Position numbers and translations under genes: made by a program. DNA of 64,000 nt from Myxococcales bacterium (GTDB taxonomy: Bacteria; Myxococcota_A; Polyangia; Polyangiales; Polyangiaceae), in contig JACPVJ010000117.1 in the NCBI GenBank assembly GCA_016191785.1, forward strand, positions 124,001 to 188,000, in the 5' to 3' direction. This document shows positions 1-9,555 of the stretch, one piece after another. The first letter of the stretch is position 1. Each line of letters starts with the position of its first letter. The notes below the pieces were generated by a model that saw nothing but the letters and a program-made list of their open reading frames with translations, was not told the DNA's origin and did no database searches.

Positions 1-1
1 T

Positions 2-3000
2 GAGCTCGGCACCAAGGTGCGGCCGGGCGACATCCGCTACCACCACGTCAACGTCTGGCCGACCCGCCAGAATCAGTCCCCCTGGGGCTACGGTCCGACG
101 CTGGCCGACCCGCTGACCGGCGAAGCCGTCAGCGCCGGCATCAACGTCTACAACGCCGTGACCGACACCGCCGCCCAGGGCTTCGTCGACCAGCTGCGCT
201 GGATGAACGGCGAGCTCAAGAGCTCGGACATCTCCACCGGGTCGTACATCCGCGACTGGGTCGAGTCGGACCTGGGGCAGAACGGCAAAGCGTCTCGTGA
301 CCTGGCCGGCGGCATGACCATGACCCGCGCCGAGATCAACAAGCGCATGGCGGGCATCACCGGCGTGAGCCCCAATGCTGCCAACCCCGCCGAGGTCAAG
401 AAGGTCAAGGCCGCGCTCAACCCCAAGGTCATGCGCGAGAACATGAAGAACGACCTGTGGTGGAACCGCCTGCCGCCCAGCGTCTCGGGGACCAACCGCG
501 CCGAGCAAGATCAGCGCATCGCCGCGGCGCGTGGCACCAAGGTCGAGGCCCAGCTGATGAACGGCATGTGGTCGCAGATGGCCGGCGTCGACCCCTCGCA
601 GCCGGTGGACGAGGCCGTGCTCGAGCAGGCCTCCCCGATCCGCGGCATGCGCTCGCACGTCTTGCGCGAGGCCGAGCAGCAGATCCACATGCACCTGGCC
701 AAGAAGGGCCAGTGCATCCTCGGCGCCCCCGAGCCCACGGGCCTGCCGGCGCTGGCAAAGATCATCAAGAAGAAGTTCCCCACCGCGGACAAAGAGTCGC
801 CCAAGGACACCAAGGTTCGGGTCGACCGCATGTGGGACTACCTGCGCGGCCGCATGCACTACGCGGTGATTGCCCACGAGATGGGTCACACCGTGGGCCT
901 GCGCCACAACTTCGTCAGCTCGTACGACAAGTTCAACTGGCGCCCGCAGTACTGGCAGCTCCGCACCGACAACGACAAGATGAACGAGCCCTGCACCGAC
1001 GCCGTCGACGACGGCAAGAAGTGTGTGGGCCCGCGCTACTGGGACCCGATCACCAAAGAGGAGCACGACGAGTCGATCTGGACCTGGCAGCACACCACGA
1101 CCATGGACTACGCGGGCGACCTGACCCAGGACATGCTGGGTCTCGGCGTGTACGACTTCGCGGCAGCGCGCATGTTCTACGCCGACGTGGTCGACGTGCT
1201 CGACGACCCGAAGATGACGGCGACGGTCCGCAACGCGAAGGGTGAAGTCGTTCCAGAGTTCGAGGGCACCCCGGCGGGCAACGAGATCGCCGGCCTGGTC
1301 GACTTCGCCGGCGGTCTGCTCGGCCAGGTCGTGGCTCGGCCGGACGACGCCTGGGGCACCAGCGGTGAAGAGCTGATGCACTATTCCGAGTGGAACAAGT
1401 GGTTCAAGTTCATCCGCGACTGCAAGCCGGCCGACACCTCGCCCCCCGCCAACTGGAACAGCGACAAAGACGGCGTGTACGACCCGCTGTTCGACGGCCG
1501 CATCGTCAAGGGCACCAAGTGCCAGCGCCTGCCGGTCGATCAGATGGCCTACACGGATCTCTTGCCCGACCAGCTCTCGGACCAGACCGGGACCAATCCG
1601 CGCTTCTTCACTTCGCGTCGCGCTCGGGACCCGAAGGGGCGACCGCGCATGCCCTACGGCTTCGAGTCCGACGAGTACGCCGACGGCTGGTCGCCCTCGA
1701 GCTACCGCCACGACAACGGCGGTGACCTGTTCGAGGAGCTCACCTTCCACTCGAACCTGTACGAGAACCGCCACATCTTCGACAACTTCCGGAACGGCCG
1801 GGTGAACTTCACGGTCTACGGCGCCTATCAGCGAGCCCTCAGCCGCTACCACGCGAAGATCAGCGCGCTCACCCAGGGCATCGCCTACCTCTCGGGCTTC
1901 TACTTCCAGGAGTACGCGAAGAACTTGGGTTACTCGGTGTCCAGCATCATGGACGCGTACTTCGGCGACACCGGCTGGTTCTACGACACCGGCGTGGGCG
2001 CGGCCCTGGGCTTCGACCACTTCGTGCGTGTGCTCACGCGCCCGCACGTCGGGCCCCACTACGGTGAGTCGGCCTCCGACCCGCAGAGCCCGCTCATGCC
2101 CGAAGAGGACGTGATCGGCGGCGCACCCAGCAACCAGGGCATCGATCCGACCCTGGTCGACATTCCGAACGGCACCAGCATCGCGTCGAACGGGGACGTC
2201 AGCTTCGGCGGCAAGCCGCTCTCGAACGACTTCCAGTTCGGCCAGGGGTACTGGACGGTCGACTACCTGAACCAGGCCGGCTCGTACTACGAGAAGACCT
2301 ACGCCTTCGAGTCGATGCTCGAGGCTTCGTACCGCTCGTTCAACTTCTGGCGGTTCGACGGCCTGGACGCCCGATTCGGTCACATCAACTTCACCGACCT
2401 CTGGGGCGGCGGCATGCGTCGCTTGCTGGGGTCGATGCTGACCGGTGACCGTGCGCTCTACGCGCCCCGCGTCACCTCGGCAGCGAACGGCGCCCCCGAC
2501 ATCGTCGAGTCCGACTCCGGGCCGAAGTACCCGCAGAACCCCATGGGCTGGGTGTCGTTCATCGCCCCGAGCGGGCCCGAGGTCTGCTGGCCGAACAACG
2601 GTACGCTGACCTGCCAGAGCGTGATCGGCAACCCGCTGACCGCCGGCAGCGGCAACGGCGGCTCGTCGCGCCCGGTGGATCCGCAGCTCGGCTACGAGGT
2701 GCAGAAGTTCATCGTGTTCTGGTCCTACGTCTACCTGCCCACCAGCGAGAACTGGGACTGGGTCGACATGATGAAGATCTACAAGGTGGGGTCGGACACC
2801 GACCCGAGCTATCTGCCCAAGCAGATGATCGAGTGGCGTGACCCCGAGAGCGGGCAGCGCTACATCGCCAAGCGCTACGGCGAAGAGACCCTGCTCGGGA
2901 AGAAGTACGACAAGGGCGTCGCGGCCAAGATGATCCAGTGGGCCAACACCCTCACCGGCGAGGCCTACGAGCTCGACGGCACCACGCCGTACGATCCGGT

Positions 3001-3187
3001 CACGGGCGCCGCCAACGTCAAGCTCGACGCTCAGGGCCAGCCCACCATCAAGGGCGCGGCCGTGTGCGAGGACAACAAGAAGTGCAAGCAGCTGCGGGAC
3101 TACCGCGGCCTCTTGGACTTCACCCGCGACACCGCCGCCACCCTCGGCTTCCCCGAGCCGGCGCTCCAGGTGTACGGCGGGAACTGA
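2..3187 (+). CDS. Met-zincin-type zinc metallopeptidase, 5' truncated by the window edge
   Basis: The reading frame is open from base 2, so the true start lies outside the window and at least 1061 residues are seen. The zinc site HEMGHTVGLRHNF (from base 875) is the extended HExxHxxGxRHN signature of the Met-zincin family (formerly DUF4953), whose members are large secreted or periplasmic proteases. A conserved methionine-turn region of the TMDYAGD type follows about 70 residues later. The C-terminal third is rich in Trp, Tyr and Asn and resembles no second enzyme domain. Family assignment is firm from the motif; the substrate is unknown. A strong hairpin follows the stop codon, so it probably ends its own transcript. 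Confidence 0.85.
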   Translation, partial: ELGTKVRPGDIRYHHVNVWPTRQNQSPWGYGPTLADPLTGEAVSAGINVYNAVTDTAAQGFVDQLRWMNGELKSSDISTGSYIRDWVESDLGQNGKASRDLAGGMTMTRAEINKRMAGITGVSPNAANPAEVKKVKAALNPKVMRENMKNDLWWNRLPPSVSGTNRAEQDQRIAAARGTKVEAQLMNGMWSQMAGVDPSQPVDEAVLEQASPIRGMRSHVLREAEQQIHMHLAKKGQCILGAPEPTGLPALAKIIKKKFPTADKESPKDTKVRVDRMWDYLRGRMHYAVIAHEMGHTVGLRHNFVSSYDKFNWRPQYWQLRTDNDKMNEPCTDAVDDGKKCVGPRYWDPITKEEHDESIWTWQHTTTMDYAGDLTQDMLGLGVYDFAAARMFYADVVDVLDDPKMTATVRNAKGEVVPEFEGTPAGNEIAGLVDFAGGLLGQVVARPDDAWGTSGEELMHYSEWNKWFKFIRDCKPADTSPPANWNSDKDGVYDPLFDGRIVKGTKCQRLPVDQMAYTDLLPDQLSDQTGTNPRFFTSRRARDPKGRPRMPYGFESDEYADGWSPSSYRHDNGGDLFEELTFHSNLYENRHIFDNFRNGRVNFTVYGAYQRALSRYHAKISALTQGIAYLSGFYFQEYAKNLGYSVSSIMDAYFGDTGWFYDTGVGAALGFDHFVRVLTRPHVGPHYGESASDPQSPLMPEEDVIGGAPSNQGIDPTLVDIPNGTSIASNGDVSFGGKPLSNDFQFGQGYWTVDYLNQAGSYYEKTYAFESMLEASYRSFNFWRFDGLDARFGHINFTDLWGGGMRRLLGSMLTGDRALYAPRVTSAANGAPDIVESDSGPKYPQNPMGWVSFIAPSGPEVCWPNNGTLTCQSVIGNPLTAGSGNGGSSRPVDPQLGYEVQKFIVFWSYVYLPTSENWDWVDMMKIYKVGSDTDPSYLPKQMIEWRDPESGQRYIAKRYGEETLLGKKYDKGVAAKMIQWANTLTGEAYELDGTTPYDPVTGAANVKLDAQGQPTIKGAAVCEDNKKCKQLRDYRGLLDFTRDTAATLGFPEPALQVYGGN

Positions 3188-3213
3188 GCCAAGAGCCGGA
3201 TAGTCCGCAACCA

Positions 3214-3248
3214 GGGCAGGGCTCGCTCGGGCCCTGCCCGTTTCGTTC
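3214..3248 (+). terminator. Hairpin terminator after the Met-zincin gene
   Basis: Perfect 9-bp stem GGGCAGGGC (3214-3222) and GCCCTGCCC (3231-3239) with an 8-base loop, followed by GTTTCGTT. The T tract is weak, as is usual in GC-rich genomes. It lies 27 bases after the stop codon and just before tatD. Confidence 0.6.
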
Positions 3249-3249
3249 C

Positions 3250-4056
3250 ATGTTGATCGACACGCATTGCCATCTGGACGCGCACTACTTCGCCGAGGGC
3301 CCGGACGCGGTCATCGAGCGGGCGCGCGCGGCCGGAGTGGGCGGGTTCGTGTGCATCGGGGTGGGGGGCGCGGCGGCGGCCGAGCACGCGGTCGGTGTGG
3401 CCCAGCGCCGCGCCGACGTGGTCGCCACCGTTGGCATCCACCCCCACGAGGCGGGCAGCTCTTCGGCAGAGCTCTTCGCCACGCTCACCGCGCTCAGCGG
3501 TCAGCCGAAGGTGGTCGCCATCGGAGAGATCGGGCTCGACTACCACTACGACCACTCTCCGCGTGACGTGCAGCGCGACGTGTTTGCGAAGATGATCGGC
3601 TTTGCCCGCGAGCGGCGCTTGCCGATCGTGGTGCACACCCGCGAAGCGGCGGCGGACACCCTCGAGATCCTCGGGCGCGAGGGCGCAGGTGACGTGGGGG
3701 GCGTCATCCACTGTTTCAGTGAGGACCGCGCCTTCGCAGCGCGCGCGCTCGACCTCGGGTTCGACCTCTCGTTCTCGGGGGTCGTTACCTTCAAGAATGC
3801 CCAGAGCGTGCACGACGTGGCCGCGTGGGCCCCGGCCGATCGCATCCTGGTCGAGACCGACGCGCCCTACCTGGCCCCACATCCACTGCGTGGAAAGCGC
3901 TGTGAGCCGGCGTACGTGGCACACACCGCTCGGGCGGTCGCGATGCTGCGCGGGGTTCAGCCGGACGAGATCGCGCAGCTGACCAGCGAGAACGCCTGCC
4001 GCCGCTTTGGTCCGGCCCTGGCGGCCGCGGTGGGGATGGTCCAGAATCCGAGTTGA
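3250..4056 (+). CDS. tatD: TatD family metal-dependent hydrolase (DNase)
   Basis: A 268-residue protein of normal TatD length (about 260). It opens with the metal-binding DTHCHLD motif and keeps the other family landmarks: GEIGLDYHYD with the metal-ligand Glu, a VVHTREA histidine strand, IHCFS, and ETDAPYLAP with the catalytic Asp. TatD proteins are TIM-barrel metal-dependent 3'-5' exonucleases of the amidohydrolase superfamily, thought to act in DNA repair and DNA turnover. The ATG at 3250 places the first histidine pair at residues 6 and 8, as expected. The downstream TonB-like gene starts on the very next base, so the two are probably co-translated. Confidence 0.93.
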   Translation: MLIDTHCHLDAHYFAEGPDAVIERARAAGVGGFVCIGVGGAAAAEHAVGVAQRRADVVATVGIHPHEAGSSSAELFATLTALSGQPKVVAIGEIGLDYHYDHSPRDVQRDVFAKMIGFARERRLPIVVHTREAAADTLEILGREGAGDVGGVIHCFSEDRAFAARALDLGFDLSFSGVVTFKNAQSVHDVAAWAPADRILVETDAPYLAPHPLRGKRCEPAYVAHTARAVAMLRGVQPDEIAQLTSENACRRFGPALAAAVGMVQNPS

Positions 4057-5400
4057 ATGCGACCTGTCCGTCCCACGGCCGCCCACGGTGCACTGGCGAC
4101 CTCGGTGGTGCTGCATGTGGGCGTGATCGGGCTCGGCGCGTGGTTCCTGCATCGGTCGCTGTCCGAGCCGCCGGCGGCCCCGCTACCGCCGCCTCCCATC
4201 GAGGTGGCGCTCGAACCGGGGGAGGTCGAGCTGCCCGAGCTCTCGGCGCACGGGCTCGCCGGCCCGGCCGCCCTCGAGGCCACGCCCCGCGAAGAGCCCG
4301 CGGTGGGCCCGCTCGGTGGCGAGCGCACGCCGCGCCCCGATCTGGATCACCCGGGGAGGGGTGGCACCGTCGAGGCGAGCGAACGCGCGCTGAACCTGGC
4401 CGACAGTGTCGACGGCCTGAGCCTCGATCGCGATCCGCAGAACCGGCTCGACAGGAGCCAGGTGCAGCGGCTCCGGACCGGCACCGAGCGCGCGTCGTGG
4501 GACGATCGGCGGGCCACGCCGAACCCGATGGAGCTGTCGTTCGTCGCGTCGGGCACCGGTCACCTCGCCCTGCGCCGGCCGGCGGCCGATCGAGATCCCT
4601 CGCGCGGCACTTCCACGGGCGGCGTCGCGTCCGATCGCGGGGGCGTGGTCGGGGGGCCAGCGACCGAAGACGGAAGCGGTGCCGAGCGCGCCGCGGGGGC
4701 CGGCGCTTCTGGCACCGAACGAGAGGTCGCCGCGCTGGGCACGCACACTGGCGCTGCGGGTCGGGACTTTCGCCGCAGCGCGCGGGTGATGCTGGCTCGA
4801 CCGATGGTTCCCTCGGCGCGCGCCGCGGTTCCGGCGTTGCAGAAGAGCCGGCCGAACGACGACGCGGACAGCTCACAGGACGTGGCGAACGCGGTCTCGT
4901 CGCTGATCCACGCCAGCACCGCTGGGGGCCGCGCCGGCGCGGGCGTGGGCGGCGAGCGCGGACCCGGAAAGCCGGCGAGCGGTGGGCCGAGTGGTCCTGG
5001 CTCGCGCTCGGCGCCCTCGGGCACCGGCCCCGGCACACTGCTCGACGTCGGCGCCGACTCGGGCGTGATCGGATGGTTTCGCGGGGTCGAGCGCAAGGTC
5101 GAGCCGTTCTGGCGCAAGGCCTTCCCCGATTGGGCCATCGCCGACGGGCGCTCGGGCCTGGTCACCGTGACGCTGGTGATCCAGCGCGACGGCAGTCTCT
5201 CGTCTGCGGCGGTGCATCGCTCGAGCGGCATCGACGAGTTCGACCGCAACGTGGTCGCCGCGCTCCGACGGGCAGCGCCCTTCGGCCCGCTGCCGGCGAA
5301 GCTGTTGCCCGGGCCGCAGGTCATGCGGATGACGTTTGACGCGACCAACCCGGCGGTGGGGCGAGATGGGCCGGGGAAGGGGCGGCGGGGGGGATCGTGA
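4057..5400 (+). CDS. TonB-like energy transducer protein
   Basis: A 447-residue protein with one N-terminal membrane helix (about residues 12-32), a proline-rich stretch (PLPPPP) just outside it, a long low-complexity Gly/Ala/Arg linker, and a C-terminal TonB-type domain (about residues 340-430) containing VTVTLVIQRDGSLSSAAV and a GIDEFDRNVVAALRRAAPF helix. This is the layout of TonB: inner-membrane anchor, periplasmic spacer, and a fold that touches outer-membrane receptors. The linker is longer than in classical TonB (about 240 residues). No exbB or exbD is adjacent, so it either uses exbBD encoded elsewhere or serves a TonB-like role such as myxobacterial AglQRS-type energising. It directly follows tatD with no gap. 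Confidence 0.75.
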   Translation: MRPVRPTAAHGALATSVVLHVGVIGLGAWFLHRSLSEPPAAPLPPPPIEVALEPGEVELPELSAHGLAGPAALEATPREEPAVGPLGGERTPRPDLDHPGRGGTVEASERALNLADSVDGLSLDRDPQNRLDRSQVQRLRTGTERASWDDRRATPNPMELSFVASGTGHLALRRPAADRDPSRGTSTGGVASDRGGVVGGPATEDGSGAERAAGAGASGTEREVAALGTHTGAAGRDFRRSARVMLARPMVPSARAAVPALQKSRPNDDADSSQDVANAVSSLIHASTAGGRAGAGVGGERGPGKPASGGPSGPGSRSAPSGTGPGTLLDVGADSGVIGWFRGVERKVEPFWRKAFPDWAIADGRSGLVTVTLVIQRDGSLSSAAVHRSSGIDEFDRNVVAALRRAAPFGPLPAKLLPGPQVMRMTFDATNPAVGRDGPGKGRRGGS

Positions 5401-5734
5401 GCGGTCGCCGAGCCGGCGGCGGTGTCTGGTGCGGTGACTGGGGCGGTGTCTGAGGCGGTGACGGTGTCCGGGGCGGTGGCCGCTTTCGCGTGAAGCAGGC
5501 TCGTGCCAGCCCGTGCGCACCGTTCGCGTGGATCGAGGGGAACCCGGACGCCACCGCCGCGGCCACCGCCCCGATCCGCGGTCACCGCCGCCCCCCCCAC
5601 CGCCCCCGCCCCGGACACTGACACTCTGCCGAGAGAGCCCACGGCGCGGGACTTCGGGACTTTCGATCAGGGCTCGCGCGGGCGCGCAGGGGCTTGACCG
5701 GATTCGGGCAAACGATCATAGTCCCGGCCCCTTA
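5401..5734. other. Non-coding stretch with degenerate GC-rich repeats
   Basis: No convincing gene is seen in these 334 bases. Positions about 5405-5482 carry imperfect tandem units of the type GGCGGTGTCTGA, about 10-13 bases each with drifting spacing, and the rest is C-rich. Open frames across it on both strands are low complexity (Thr-Ala-Pro-Asp repeats on the minus strand) and look fortuitous. The promoter of the downstream tRNA must lie in its right part. Confidence 0.5.
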
Positions 5735-5811
5735 GCCGAAGTAGCTCAGCTGGTTAGAGCACGCGCTTCATAAGCGTGGGGTCGTCGGTTCAAGTCCGAC
5801 CTTCGGCACCA
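5735..5811 (+). tRNA. tRNA-Met (anticodon CAT), CCA encoded
   Basis: A full cloverleaf can be drawn: acceptor GCCGAAG pairs with CTTCGGC; D-arm GCTC/GAGC; anticodon stem CGCGC/GCGTG around loop TTCATAA; T-arm GTCGG/CCGAC around TTCAAGT; then discriminator A and an encoded CCA. The first acceptor pair is G-C and the anticodon stem lacks the three G-C pairs of initiators, so it is not tRNA-fMet. Elongator Met is the best call. A lysidine-modified tRNA-Ile(CAT) shares the anticodon and cannot be fully excluded. Only one base separates its 3' end from the stop codon of the convergent protease gene. Confidence 0.93.
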
Positions 5812-5812
5812 G

Positions 5813-8800
5813 TCAGCGTCGTCGCCTGCGGCACGCTGCGAGCAGTGCCAGTGGCCCGAGGGCGCCGAGCGCGAACCAGGCGCTGCCGTCGGCGCGCGCG
5901 GTGCGGCAGCCGCAGCCCCCGCCCGCGTCGAGCGAGGTCGGCTTCTTGGCAGGGCCGTCGGGGACGATGCACTTGCCCTCGGCGTCGAGCGGGCGCGGGC
6001 CCACCCCGCTCGAGAGCTTGCCCTGCTCGAGCGGCGTGCCGTAGTCGCCGGTGTTGCGGTTGTCGTGGTGGAAGCTCTCCCACGCCACCACGCCGTCGGT
6101 CTTGCCGGCGGTCTTCCAGGCGAAGAGCCAACCGGAACGCGAGTCGACCACGACGTCGAGCAGGTCGTCGCCCGTGACGTCGCCGACCGCAGTGGTGGCG
6201 ATGACCCACTGGCCGGTGAACTTGGGCCAACCCTCGGGCTCGCGGCCGCACGAGTCCGCGGCGTGCACGAAGTAGGCGCCGGTGCCGGTCAGCACCTCGG
6301 GGTAGCCATCGTTGTCCAGATCGGCGATGGCCTGGTTGTTCAGGAAGGTGAAGTCCTCGAGCACCACCGGGCTGCCCGGGAGCATCTGGCCGGTCTTGCC
6401 GCTCCACATCGAGAGCAGGTTCTGGGGGACGTCCTTCGCCGGCTGGCTCGAGAGCAGGTTCTGCGCGAGGCTGAGCGAACCGCCGCTCGACACGATGTCC
6501 GGCACGCCGTCTTGGTCGAGGTCGCCCATCGAGGGCTGCGCGAACAGCGGGAACATGGTGTCGGGCTTGTTCGCCTTCGAGTCCGCTCCGAAGATGCTGG
6601 TGGGGGCGAGCCCACGCTCTTCGACCTGCGTCTCGGGATCGACCCGGACCGGGAGCGCGTTGGTCGGGGTGGACGAGAGCACCTTCTGCGTGCCGGGATC
6701 GGTCGGCAAGATCAGGGGTGAGCTGGCGTTGCCGTGCATCACTGCTTCGGGCTTGCCGTCGCCGTCGAAGTCGCCCGCGATCGGTGAGTTGCAGACGCCC
6801 TCGGAGATCAGCGGGAAGAGGTTGAAGCTGACCATCGTGACGGGCCAGTTCTTCAGCCAGGGTTTCTCGCCCTGCTTGGTGCCCCGGCCGTCGATCAAGT
6901 AGACCGCGCCCGCGCCCCCGGCCTTGCCCAGCTTCTCGTTCGAGCCGACCAGCACGTCGGGGGTGCCGTCGCCGTTGAAGTCGGTCACCGTGGTCGAGGT
7001 GAAGATGCGGTTGTACTCGCCGCTGCCGTCGCCGCCCTCGAAGTGCAGGGTCACGGGCCAGCCGTCGAGCGCGGTGCCATCCGCCTTGAAGACGTAGACC
7101 TTGCCGTCGAAGGCAGCCTGGATGACCTCGAGCTTGCCGTCGCCGTTCATGTCCGCGAGGGAGGGGCTCCCGAAGGCGCCGCGCGCGATGCGGGTCGTGG
7201 TGTCCATGCACGGGGTCGCGGGCTTCGGCTGGCCGTCGGGACACGACGGCACGTCGGGTAGCCGTTGCGGCCAGCCCGCCAGCACCGCCCCGTCGTTCTT
7301 CACGACGTAGAGCGTGCCCGTATAGGTGGTGACCACGATGTCGAGCTTGCCGTCGCCGTCCATGTCGGCAATCGCCGGTGTCGGTGAGATGGCCTCACCC
7401 GCGCTGCCCTTGGCCACCACGCTGTCAGGGCTCGAGTAGCCGGGGGCGGTCAGGTAGTTGGGCTTGACCTTCGGGTTCAGGCCGTCGATCGGATCGACCG
7501 AGAAGGGGAAGCCCTTCACGTAGGCGGGCTTGCCGCTGGCCATGCTCAGCACGTGCACCTTCCCGTCGGAGGTGCCCACCACGATGTCGCGAGTGCCGTC
7601 CCCGTCGATGTCCGCCAGCTTCGGGCTCGACTCGCCCGACGCGCCCAGGAAGAAGGGGAAGCCCGGCAACAGGTCCGGGTCCTCGTGCACCATGTAGGCG
7701 CGGCGGAGCTCGCCCGCCACGTCGCCCAGCGTGCCACCGTAGTGCGCGATGGCGCGCACGCGCACGGTGATGGTCCGGTCGTTCTCGCCGAGCGGGCTGT
7801 CCACGTCGCGCTCGTGGGTCACGTCGAGCTCGCGCACGTCGAGCGTGGCGAGCGGCGTTCCGTCCCCGCCCAGCACGGGCATCTCACTGCTCTTGATGTT
7901 CTCGAGCTTCTTGATGACCTTGAAGGCGCTGTCCAGGGGCTGCACGCCCGGAGCCCACTCGACGATCACGCTGTAGAGCGGAGCGCGGCGCGCCCGCACC
8001 GTGCCCAAGATCGGCACGGCCTGCGTGACCTGGTCCTTGTACAAGACCTCGAACCAGTACGGCCGGACGATGTCGACCTCGGGCGGGATGCGCCCCGCCT
8101 TCACCCACTCGACCGCGGTATTGGCGTTCACCCGGCCGTAGCCGAAGCGCTGGTCGAACCCGGTCTGCGACCAGTAGAAGCCCGAGGCCGGCTTCTGTGA
8201 CGCCTCGATGTCGATGTCGTCGGCGGTCTTGAAGAAGATCTGCATCACCTCGCCGGCCGAGAGCGGCGGGTCGAGCTTGGCCTGGAGACCCATCGAATAC
8301 ACCAGGCCCGACAGCCCCGAGAGGCGCCCGACCGCCTCGCTCGAGCAGCCCGTGCCCGACGCCGACAGGAAGTTCTGGGCGCCGAAGTTGGTGCAGTTGT
8401 TGAACGCCAGGAAGCTCTTCGCGGTCGTGCTCTCGTCGGTGCCCATCATGGTGATGGCGTGCACCGGCATGGTGTGGTTGGCCGCCGCCGGGACGTTCGG
8501 GTGCCGGCTGTTCTCGTCCGCCATGCTGGCGACGATCACCGTGCCGCGGCTGTACGCGTAGTCCATCGCCGTCTGGGCGAAGCCGCTCATGTTGAGCGTG
8601 CCGAGGGCTTCTTGCACCACCTTGGCGCCGTTGTCCGTCGCGAACACCACCGCCTTGGCGAAGGCCTGGCCGTCGGCGATGAAGCTGTCCCCCACGCGCA
8701 GTGGCATGAACCGGCACTTGGGGCAGATGCCGGCTTCGCCCATCCCGTTGTTGGTCGCCGCCGTCGAGTCCTTGGCCTCGCCGGTGCCGTGTCCGTAGCG

Positions 8801-9553
8801 GGTGTCGTCGTACGCGTTGTTGTCGTCCTTGAAGAAATCCCAGCCCGAGATGTCGTCGACGTAGCCGTTGGCGTCGTCGTCGACGCCGTCGGAAAACGCC
8901 GGGTTGTCGATCAGATCGCCGGCGTCCAGGATGCCGTTCTTGTTCCAGTCCCCCTTCGGGTGCTTGGGGTCGGCCTCGGGCAACAGGCCGGGGTGGTCCT
9001 TGTAGTCGCCGACGGTGAAGATGCCGTCGCCGTTGCAGTCGAACAGCTTCTCGGTGGGCTTGGCGGGGTCGAGGGGAGCGCACGGTGAGCTGTCGGCATG
9101 CAGCGGTGCGTGCGCGGCCAGCTCGCCCACGTTCAGGAAGGCCTTCTCGGCCAGATCGGCCTCGTCCCACTTGATGCCCGAGTCGAGCACGGCGATCAGG
9201 ACGCGGTCGTCACCGATCGTGTGGCGCCACGCGAGATCCACGCTCATGCCCGCCGCCTTCTCGCCCGGGTTGAGCGGTGGCACGAACGTGCCCGGGGAGC
9301 GGTCCGGGATGAACGAGTAGAACTGCCACTGACCGGACTCGCGCTCGCTGCTCTTGGCGCTGGCCTTGTAGCCGTAGCTCGGGTCGTTGGGCCAGTACTT
9401 CGGGTTCTTCATATCGGCCGCTGTGGCCGTGAGCGGCGGCGGCCAGTCTGCGCGGCCGGGGCTCGGTGCGAGCCAGAGCGAGAGCGAAGCCAAGGCCGTG
9501 AGCGCAGCGGCAGAAAGCCGCCGAAAGTGATTGAAACTCGAGGGGTCGTTCAT
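5813..9553 (-). CDS. Secreted S8 (subtilisin-like) protease with FG-GAP repeats and a MYXO-CTERM-like tail
   Basis: About 1246 residues. A signal peptide (residues about 1-38) is followed by a subtilase domain with Asp in VLDSG (about residue 123), His in GHGTG (about 253) and Ser in GCSSEA (about 402), the last replacing the usual GTSxA context. Calcium-type DxDxDG loops lie between the Asp and His. The second half holds repeated FG-GAP/VCBS blades (DMDGDGKLDIVV, DMNGDGKLEVIQ, DFDGDGKPEAVM), a beta-propeller. The end, a CGC motif, hydrophobic run and RRRRR, is a MYXO-CTERM-type surface-anchoring signal. The ATG at 9553 is preferred over an in-frame TTG at 9559 because it sits just after the stop codon of the upstream response regulator, implying translational coupling. 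Confidence 0.88.
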   Translation of the reverse strand: MNDPSSFNHFRRLSAAALTALASLSLWLAPSPGRADWPPPLTATAADMKNPKYWPNDPSYGYKASAKSSERESGQWQFYSFIPDRSPGTFVPPLNPGEKAAGMSVDLAWRHTIGDDRVLIAVLDSGIKWDEADLAEKAFLNVGELAAHAPLHADSSPCAPLDPAKPTEKLFDCNGDGIFTVGDYKDHPGLLPEADPKHPKGDWNKNGILDAGDLIDNPAFSDGVDDDANGYVDDISGWDFFKDDNNAYDDTRYGHGTGEAKDSTAATNNGMGEAGICPKCRFMPLRVGDSFIADGQAFAKAVVFATDNGAKVVQEALGTLNMSGFAQTAMDYAYSRGTVIVASMADENSRHPNVPAAANHTMPVHAITMMGTDESTTAKSFLAFNNCTNFGAQNFLSASGTGCSSEAVGRLSGLSGLVYSMGLQAKLDPPLSAGEVMQIFFKTADDIDIEASQKPASGFYWSQTGFDQRFGYGRVNANTAVEWVKAGRIPPEVDIVRPYWFEVLYKDQVTQAVPILGTVRARRAPLYSVIVEWAPGVQPLDSAFKVIKKLENIKSSEMPVLGGDGTPLATLDVRELDVTHERDVDSPLGENDRTITVRVRAIAHYGGTLGDVAGELRRAYMVHEDPDLLPGFPFFLGASGESSPKLADIDGDGTRDIVVGTSDGKVHVLSMASGKPAYVKGFPFSVDPIDGLNPKVKPNYLTAPGYSSPDSVVAKGSAGEAISPTPAIADMDGDGKLDIVVTTYTGTLYVVKNDGAVLAGWPQRLPDVPSCPDGQPKPATPCMDTTTRIARGAFGSPSLADMNGDGKLEVIQAAFDGKVYVFKADGTALDGWPVTLHFEGGDGSGEYNRIFTSTTVTDFNGDGTPDVLVGSNEKLGKAGGAGAVYLIDGRGTKQGEKPWLKNWPVTMVSFNLFPLISEGVCNSPIAGDFDGDGKPEAVMHGNASSPLILPTDPGTQKVLSSTPTNALPVRVDPETQVEERGLAPTSIFGADSKANKPDTMFPLFAQPSMGDLDQDGVPDIVSSGGSLSLAQNLLSSQPAKDVPQNLLSMWSGKTGQMLPGSPVVLEDFTFLNNQAIADLDNDGYPEVLTGTGAYFVHAADSCGREPEGWPKFTGQWVIATTAVGDVTGDDLLDVVVDSRSGWLFAWKTAGKTDGVVAWESFHHDNRNTGDYGTPLEQGKLSSGVGPRPLDAEGKCIVPDGPAKKPTSLDAGGGCGCRTARADGSAWFALGALGPLALLAACRRRRR

Positions 9554-9555
9554 CT

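Noticed and set aside
5735..5811. Initiator tRNA-fMet
   Set aside because: The acceptor begins with a G-C pair and the anticodon stem lacks the three consecutive G-C pairs of initiators.
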